From: Limnoperna fortunei
Taxonomy: Eukaryota > Mollusca > Bivalvia > Mytilida > Modiolidae
Direction: 5' to 3'
Length of the DNA stretch: 64,000 nt
NCBI GenBank assembly: GCA_944474755.1
Contig: OX104124.1
Location: 8,768,437-8,832,436 of the forward strand
The notes beneath the pieces are model-generated. The model did no database searches. It was not told where the DNA came from and saw only the letters and a program-made list of their open reading frames with translations. Shown one piece after another: positions 12,001 through 21,000 of the stretch; within the stretch, counting starts at the first letter, position 1; every line of letters starts with the position of its first letter. The position numbers were made by a program, and so were the translations under genes.

Positions 12001-15000
12001 TCATCAGCAACCTATACACCAAATATTGTCATCCTACCATGCGTAGTTACAGAGGAACTGTCGTAACCCAAAAACTTTAACGTAGTCACTGGACCGTGAA
12101 ATTGAGGTCAAGGTCAGGTGACACCTACCAGACAGTCATGTACTAGTCATCAGCAACCTATACACCAAATATTGTCATCCTACCATGCGTAGTTACAGAG
12201 GAACTGTCGTAACCCAAAAACTTTAACGTAGTCGCTGGACCGTGAAATTGAGGTCAAGGTCAGGTGACACCTACCAGACAGTCATGTACTAGTCATCAGC
12301 AACCTATACACCAAATATTGTCATCCTACCATGCGTAGTTACAGAGGAACTGTCATAACCCAAAAACGTAGTCGCTGGACCGTGAAATTGAACTCAAGGT
12401 CAGGTGACACCTACCAGACAGTCATGTACTAGTCATCAGCAACCTATACTCCAAATATTGTCATCCTACCATGCGTAGTTACAGAGGAACTGTCGTAACC
12501 CAAAAACTTTAACGTAGTCACTGGACCATGAAATTGAGGTCAAGGTCAGGTGACACCTACCAGACAGTCAAGTACTAGTCATCAGCAACCTATATACCAA
12601 ATATTGTCATCCTATCATCCGTGGTTACAGAGGAATTGTCATAACCCAAAAACTTTAACGTAGTCGCTGGACCGTGAAATTGAGGTCAAGGTCAGGTGAC
12701 ACCTACCAGACGGTCATGTACTAGTCATCAGCAACCTATATACCAAATATTGTCATCCTACCATGCGTAGTTACAGAGGAACTGTCGTAACCCAAAAACT
12801 TTAACGTAGTCGCTGGACCGTGAAATTGAGGTCAAGGTCAGGTGACACCTACCAGACAGTCATGTACTAGTCATCAGCAACCTATACACCAAATATTGTC
12901 ATCCTACCATGCATAGTTACAGAGGAACTGTCGTAACCCAAAAACTTTAACGTAGTCACTGGACCGTGAAATTGAGGTCAAGGTCAGGCGACAGGTGACT
13001 GACTGGCAAGTACTCATCATAAGCTACCTCTGGACCAAATTTGATGAACCTAGGGCTTGGGCTTACAAATATATGAAGCAAGATGTCAAGTGTTTACGCC
13101 GCCGCCGCCGCCGCCGGATTCCCATACATGTGTCTCGCCTCCAGCGACTTTCGTCGCAGGCGAGACAAAAACTTTGACAGAAATTTTTGTAACGGACCAA
13201 CAAATGAGCAATGTACTCCTGTACTATTTAGCAAATACAAAAAAAGATTAAACCAGAAACACACATAAAATAGTAAGTTATTAAAGGGAAACTTCGCAAA
13301 AAAATGAAAATTTGATATGTTATTCTTCAAATAAAAAGAAACACTTTTGCCTCTTAATGTTTTATTATATTTTCAATGGTTATGGTTAAGTTTCTACATT
13401 GAATTCACCGTGTAAAAAATGCACTTATGGAGGTCCGCCATCTTGTCACTATGTCGTCGCTAGATGGCGATACTAGAGATCCCTGGACATCCAAGTACCT
13501 TAAAGTCAACGTATGATAATAACGCGAAACGGGCAATAACTGAACGTTGTACTATAAGACAAGGTGGTGGCAAGATTATGTTTCGTATTCCTGATCTAAG
13601 CTAAAAAAAAAACAAAACAAAAAACCGATTTGTGTACCACATAGTTGACCAGTTTAAAGACTTCTACTTGAGACTATGTCCACAGCAGCAACAAATTCAT
13701 GCGAATATCATTTTCCAGAATAAAATGGAGGATAGTTTAGTGGTATGGTGACCTCATTTTTCATCGCATATTCGTTTGAATTTTGTCAATAAATATTAAT
13801 TAAATTGAAAATTATTCGTATTTTTATTAGCAAATTAATCAGATTTTGCAACTTATTGAACGAAACTTTATTCAAAATCTTTGCGAAGTTTACAATTTTA
13901 GAAATAACGGTCATTAAATGAATTATTTTTTAATTCCCTGTTTTCGCGCATCAAAATTTCACTTCACGTTTAGTACATTTATTATTATTATTGATACTGG
14001 TAACATTTATTGAGCGTGCGCGTAACACACTTTCCAAAATTTTACATGTGTATATTTTGAGTCAATGTGACAGTTTTACGTTTCCTCAGACAAGGCATCG
14101 AAAGGTATTCGAAATCTTATAAACATCCTGTGTTCTGACACTTCTGTGTATTTAAATCATACCTGTCCTTGGCAGGAGGGGGCGTGCCGTTCTAATTTCG
14201 AAGAACATTGATAAACCTTCAATCAGATTAGCTTTTGAAAATGTCCAAATATTCATACTTCAAAGTCGGCGTCAAATGATCTAGTAATTACAATAAACAT
14301 CCTGTTTGTTTACCTGCTAATTCTGTTAATTACCCTTCAAAAACGAGTAATGATTTACCTGTAAAATTTTCACGTGCAGGTACAACTGCCGTTTCAAGAC
14401 GAGCAAAATTGTCTACGGAATTTTTTTTATGTTAAAAAATAAGTATACAAATATATCTTTTATTACAATTATTATTTAGGTAATTATCTGAGTTAAATAA
14501 AGACAGGTTAAAATTTGTGTCTAAAAATACTTTTATTTATACAAAGACCATTAAAACATTAAGACGTATTTGGTAATCTTATGTTGTCAGCTGGTTATTA
14601 GTCATCACCACAGTATTAATATTCTTCAAAGAGCAAAGGCAGAAAAACATATTTTTAAACTGGATTATTTATCATATTTACTGGATAATTACATTTATCA
14701 CGTCACAAACGCAGTCACGTGATAAAATACTGTCAATATGGCATCCCCCATACACAAAATTTTACCACCTTTAATCCACTCTAGAAGCGTAACGGTAAAG
14801 AATACAATAAAACATCAAAAGGCAATTATATTTCTTTTTATTTGAAGAATAACATATCAAATTTTCATTTTTTCGCGAAGTTTCCCTTTAAAATTATTCT
14901 TATTAAATTTTATAATATTTTTGTTTTCTTTGATGTTATCATTTAGCAACTGTAACTTAAAAATATAAAAAAATAATTTAGAACAAAAATACATTATAAG

Positions 15001-18000
15001 ACATTTTTTTTTAAGAGTCCTTTCTTAACACTAAATTTCCACCATTCACAGTAATTAACTTCATTCAAAAGAAACATTTTTTCCTTGCTGACTGGTGTTT
15101 CGAAACTAATTTTAAAATGTTACTTCGATAATTTCTGGATTTATCTATGACATTAAAGAAACATGTTATTGTAACAAAGATAGCGGCTGAGAAAATAATG
15201 AGAATCATCTTGCCTTAAACCAGTTATGTTTTTTTCTTTCACAAACATTTATTTTTGTCATATAATTATCTCCCACCATGTGATCATTGGAATCTTCAGC
15301 ATTGGACGCAGTTATCTAACACGGAGTAATTGTTGAAACGATCAGCATTGGGCGTGGTTTTGTCTCACACCACAAAATATCACATGGATACAACTGAAAG
15401 AAATAACATTAAAAATTGATAAAATATCTTACCTGACAGTGGTAGGAATACATTTATCCAAGTCAGCATCATTAAATATTAGGGCTGGATTCTTTCCTCC
15501 TAACTAAAAGGAACAGAGGAATACAAAAATGAAAACTGTTACAATCAAATGAAAATTAATATCTTTTTGAGTTTACAAACACATTATCTCCCTTTATAGT
15601 AAAAGGTGTACTCTATTCATTTATTCAGCTGATAAAGCTAATACCCCTCCATCACTCACATAAATCACAAACATGTACTTAGTTAATAGTCTTCCATCAC
15701 TTACGTAATACCATTTACTTACTCGACCAATACCCTTCCATCACTCACCTCATATAATTTACTTACTTTGTAATCATGTAATATCATTTACTTATTTGGT
15801 AAGTACCTTTACTGGTATTGCCCAATATATGCATTTACTTATAATTGTGTGCAAAAGCTAAGGAAAAACAAACTTGGCAAATTTGGTCAGTTGTTGGGTG
15901 TGAATGTTTGCTAAACCTAGTTTTCAATTGAAACATACTTACATGTATCTCTTTGAATAAACATCTGGTAAGATTTGTTACAGAAAAGTCAAACTGTTTC
16001 TATTCAGCAGCCATTTTACTCTAACTGTTTAAAGTGTTTACAACACAGTTTCAGAGATGTGTCATGGCCAGTCTTATGTACTAACAAGATTCTTTCAAAT
16101 AGCTTCCTTGTCAAGCCTTAGACATTTTGTTCATCCAGTAAACAAGACCAGTCTAACATCAAGGGACCTCTTTGCAAAAAGATGCTGCAACAAGCCTACA
16201 AGTCTATTTATCGGTGACAGTTCCACCAGTAACAAGATAAAGGTCTTACCTCTAGTGACATTTTCTTACAGAAAGGTGCTGCAGAAAGTCTAAGACGTTT
16301 CGCAGTGACTGTTCCTCCAGTAAATGAAATGAGTGGAATATCAGGATGAGTTACAATGGCCTCTCCTGCCTTAGGGCCCAGCCCAAACACAAAGTTTACA
16401 ACACCGGCGGGTAATCCTGTAAGTAGATATGTTATTATTTATGATATCAATGGCCTCTCCTGCCTTAGGTCCCAGCCCAAACACAAAGTTTACAACACCA
16501 GGCGGTAATCCTGTAATGAGACTCGACATTTTTTTTTTTTATGATGTATTTGTACATATATATATTTGTATCATAAACTTGTTTTGAAAAAGTCTGTACT
16601 TTGTTGTATTTCTACAGAGTGTGAGTTAAACCAATATTTATTTACACTTTACAGTATACTGCATATTCTGGCATGAATCACCCCTTTGTCTGTTTCTATG
16701 ACTTAGCCATACCTAAATTTTTCTAAGGCTCTTTTAGAATTAGTTAAAAATCAGTGTAAACTGTACAAGAAATGGTATTCAGTCAAGTATTTATATTTCA
16801 ACATAGAAGGAACTACTATTATAAGAAAAACAAGTGTGGACTGTGAGCACGCTCACGAAGTGATCCCCCCCCCCCCTTCCGGCTTACAAGGGATGTGGAC
16901 AGATAGCTACAATAATGTAGCTCCTTTTTTTTATGGACGGAGCTACAAAGAGGTCCCATTACTCTTAATGGAGCAAAAACACTTTGAGATTTACACATAT
17001 TTTCCGCTATTTAACCTTTGTCTTTATTAAATAAATATGTTTTCTTTCCTCCGCTGTTCATCTGATATGTCTACAATGTCTAATTAAATAATTGTAACAC
17101 TTTTTCGTAATCGTGGCATTGTTGACATAATTAAAATTATGGAGTGTAGAATTTCTGAATCGTATCGGTAAAATTTGTAATAAGGGGACATAAAAAAGAT
17201 TAAAAAGCATTCAGTGGTTTCTAAAAATTATGTGAATGTTTGATATTTGCCTATCATTTACCACATTCACTGAATATTTTAGCTACTACATTCATTTAAT
17301 GTTTTACCTATGTCTGATTTACCACATGCATTTAATATTTTCACCTTAGCCCTGCTTACCAGTTATATACTATTTTGGTCTGACTTACAACGTTCATTGA
17401 AGATTTTGACCATAGCCTTGCTTACCAGTCATTGACTATTTTGGTCATACTTACCACATTCATTGAAGACTTTTGCCAACATCCAAGCAGTAACAGATGT
17501 CATTTCACTAGGTTTGGATACCACAGTATTTCCTGCAGCTATTGCTGGTGCAATCTTGAAGGTCAAAAGGTACATTGGCAGGTTCCATGGACTTATCAGA
17601 CCAGCCACACCAACTGGTTGTTTAATGGTGTAATTTATGGCATCGATGCTGTCCATCACAGATGACCTGTAATGAGTACGATTGTGTTACAAATTGCAGG
17701 ACTAAAACTAAAATAGACGAAATTAAAATAGAAAGCAAAAATATCTCAAAGTTTTATTGTTACAAATGCTTTTTTAATTCCATTAAATGTTATAAAATAT
17801 TTTTTTTCTGCTTTAAATCTCAATCTCAATCAAGAACACACATCTTTACAGAACATTATTTTTTAAATACAGAAATAAGTTTAAAGATCCTAATTGAGCC
17901 ATCTGAATCATTTGCATCAATGGTACCAAGTTAAAAAACGTTTAGACTTCCACTTTCAAATCTTCATGCAATCATTAGCAGGAATGGACCATGGCAGTTG

Positions 18001-21000
18001 TGTTGTCAAATAATCAAGACAAAAAGGTTCAAATCTTGATGGAAGGCCTTGCATACATCATTTCTGCAAATTCTGGATTCAATTGACAGAGCTTAAGGGC
18101 AGACATATCTATGACTAATGATGGATGCAAAGTGATGGCAATGACTAGCTCGAACTTTCAGTCATGACCTAAAAAGGATAAAGAAAGAAATAGGTTGTCA
18201 TCCTAATCATTTACATACTTGTTCACTTCATGTAAAATGCTTGTTGCAAAAACTCTGAAATTATGGACTGCTCTTGGAATGTCTACAGCTTTGGCCAACC
18301 AAATAGGCTTCCCTTGATCATGTGACTCATTTTCAGCAAAAGTCTGCAATTGTGACTCAAGCTGGTCTGCTATTTTCATCATAATATGTGATCGTTCTTG
18401 AACAGGTGTTACTGACCATCTAAAAAAAAATCATAATTAACATGTACTCTTTGGAATGACTTTAGTTAAAATTTGAGCTGTTATTGTTGAAAAATCTAGG
18501 ACTCCTCATAGAAACCATGCTTGAATTCCTACATATATAAGCACACATGAAATTATTTAAAGACCTTTGGTACTTTAACCTTGCAATCGAATTCCAGTAG
18601 GACTTGTCATTTCAGAAGACATTTTTTTCTATTTACAACTGATCAGAAAAAAAAAAGAATTTCCCTAATAGCCATGTTTTTTTTCTTAACAAGAGGAAAG
18701 GGGTTTCTTACGAAAAAACATCATTTTATGTACCAGATTACAGAATAGTGGAATAGAAGATTTTTTTTAATTTCAGCCAATCAGAAACAATTCATGGAGT
18801 GGCCATATGTTTGCTCAATATTAATAAAATGAAAAATCTTTGTAAAGCACCACAAAGACATCATTGGAACCAAGTTACAAAACATTTAGTCCCACGCAAA
18901 AAAAAAAGAAAAAGCCTTGGACGGCAGAGGATTCTCGGACTACAAAACATTTAACATTGCAGTTTCAGGTGACAAGATTTATTGTATTGCTAGCTGGCAA
19001 CGGTAGATATGTTTTTCACTTGATTGTGAATAAATGAGGATTTCTGGCATATATACATGTATGCATCATTGATACTACATGGAAATTCCAAATTAGTTGT
19101 TTCAGAACAGTTTTTTTTTTTTTATTTAAGCCCATCAGAAAAAAGAAATGGCCACAAGGGCCATGATTTGAACATATTTATTCAGATTAATAACAGAAAC
19201 GGATTGGATGACAGGCCACAGGCCTATAAATATTCTCGCCAATAAACAAGGCTGCATAATTAATATGACAATATATACTGGGACAATATTAACATCTACA
19301 TGTATACATGTGTATACACTACAAAATTGTAAATTAAGAGTAGAATTAAGTGACTAACCATTTGAATGATGGTTAAATGCAGGTTTTATGTGTCCTTAGA
19401 AGAATAGATAATTATACTAAATTCTATTAATTTCTACTGTTTACCAAATATTCAGTTCGAACTACTTGTATCTTAAATTTTCTAATCATTAGAATTTTTT
19501 GTCATCTTTGTACATGTTGTAGGATGATGGAACTAGAAATAGATTTAGATATCCATGTTATCTGATAAAAATTTACCATGAAGCAAAATGAGAAATAAAA
19601 CATTTTCTTGTTGTGGATGCTAAAGGATATTTAACTTAGTCTTGTCTGGATATCATGACACAATATGTCTTATAATAATTGTTTAATGAAACAAAAACAA
19701 GCAATAACTAATATTTATGAGTTAAGATTTAAGAATTGCTCAGGGCCATCCAACTTACAACTTTGTAAACAAAATTAATTTGTTTGTTTGTTTGATGTTG
19801 TTTAACGCCACTTTCAGCAATTTTTCAGCTATATCATGGCGTCCAGTTTTTATTTAGGGAGGAAGCCAGAGTACCCGGAGAAAACCCCGACCTGCGGTAG
19901 GAAAACTGGCAATCCTTGTCAATTAAGATTGTAGTCGAGTACACCCTGCCTGCAGTGAGAATCGAACCCGCAATCTCAGTGACTGTGTTGACAGACCACG
20001 TGATCAATAGTAGACGAACTACCTTGACCACTCGGCCAATGAAAAAAGGCAAAAATAGACATTACAGGGCAAATAACCCTGCATTATTAGGGACCAGTAG
20101 ATAGTTTCTTTCTTGTAAAACTTGCCTTGCTACTCATGTTTGCTGTTTACCATTTCTCTCCATCTAATATAGTTTTTAAATAACAGCCAAAAAACATGTG
20201 TTCTCCACCATTTTCTATTTTTTTAGTCACTTTAGTCATGATGGCTATAACACAAGAAATTTTTTGAAGCAGACATACTATGAATAGGCCAATGATTTTT
20301 TTTTAACACAGTTTACAACACAGACTGAAAGGCAGCTTTGATGATGGGTGCTAAGTAAACATGGTAAAGGGAACAGCACACATACTAGTATGTTGGATTT
20401 GAAGTCCATGTTAACTAATTTAATTATTTAAGGTATCCGACCCATAATTGACCACGTGATCATATTTGATGTCCCGGATGTCCATTGTATTTCAATGGAG
20501 CAGACCTCGGTAATTTCCGGCAAACATCGGAAATACTCTTGGAGTAACTAACTTTTTTTGCTCAGAAATGTATACATTGACTCAAAATATTTGATTTGTA
20601 TCATTAAGTGGCAATACATTGATTGAATAAAGCTGTATTTCTTTGTCGAAAAATGAAATTGAACCGTGACTTGAATTATGGGTCGGATACCTTAAACAGC
20701 TGAACCATAACCACACTATATGGCCATCTAAAGATTGGGACAATACTTCTACATGGATGCGTAATTCTATCTGCATAAATGAGATTAAATAACACCTGTC
20801 AATTTCAATAATGCACCAAAATTTCACAAAAATTGATGAAAACTTTTTTTAGTAGAAGTCTGAAAACTAAAAATCCCCCCCTCCCTTTTTTTAATGAACC
20901 CAGTTTCATAACTTTATAACAAACAATCAGAATGTTACCATGAGTTACAGGAAGTTCAAATCTATCAAAATATAAACAAACCGAAAACTAAAAGTACCAC

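Noticed and set aside
11666..13005. Tandem array considered as a CRISPR array
   Set aside because: Units are contiguous with no unique spacers and the sequence is eukaryotic.
12995..13330. Arg-, Pro- and Ala-rich ORFs around 13100
   Set aside because: Translations of a GCC triplet run in different frames inside a transposable element.
17432..17665. Plus-strand ORF antisense to exon 3
   Set aside because: Shadow of a real exon; the sense strand carries the dehydrogenase sequence with splice sites.
20022..20039. tRNA gene (A and B boxes on the minus strand)
   Set aside because: The head is joined to a SINE body and tail, and no cloverleaf of a functional tRNA can be drawn; it is the SINE promoter.
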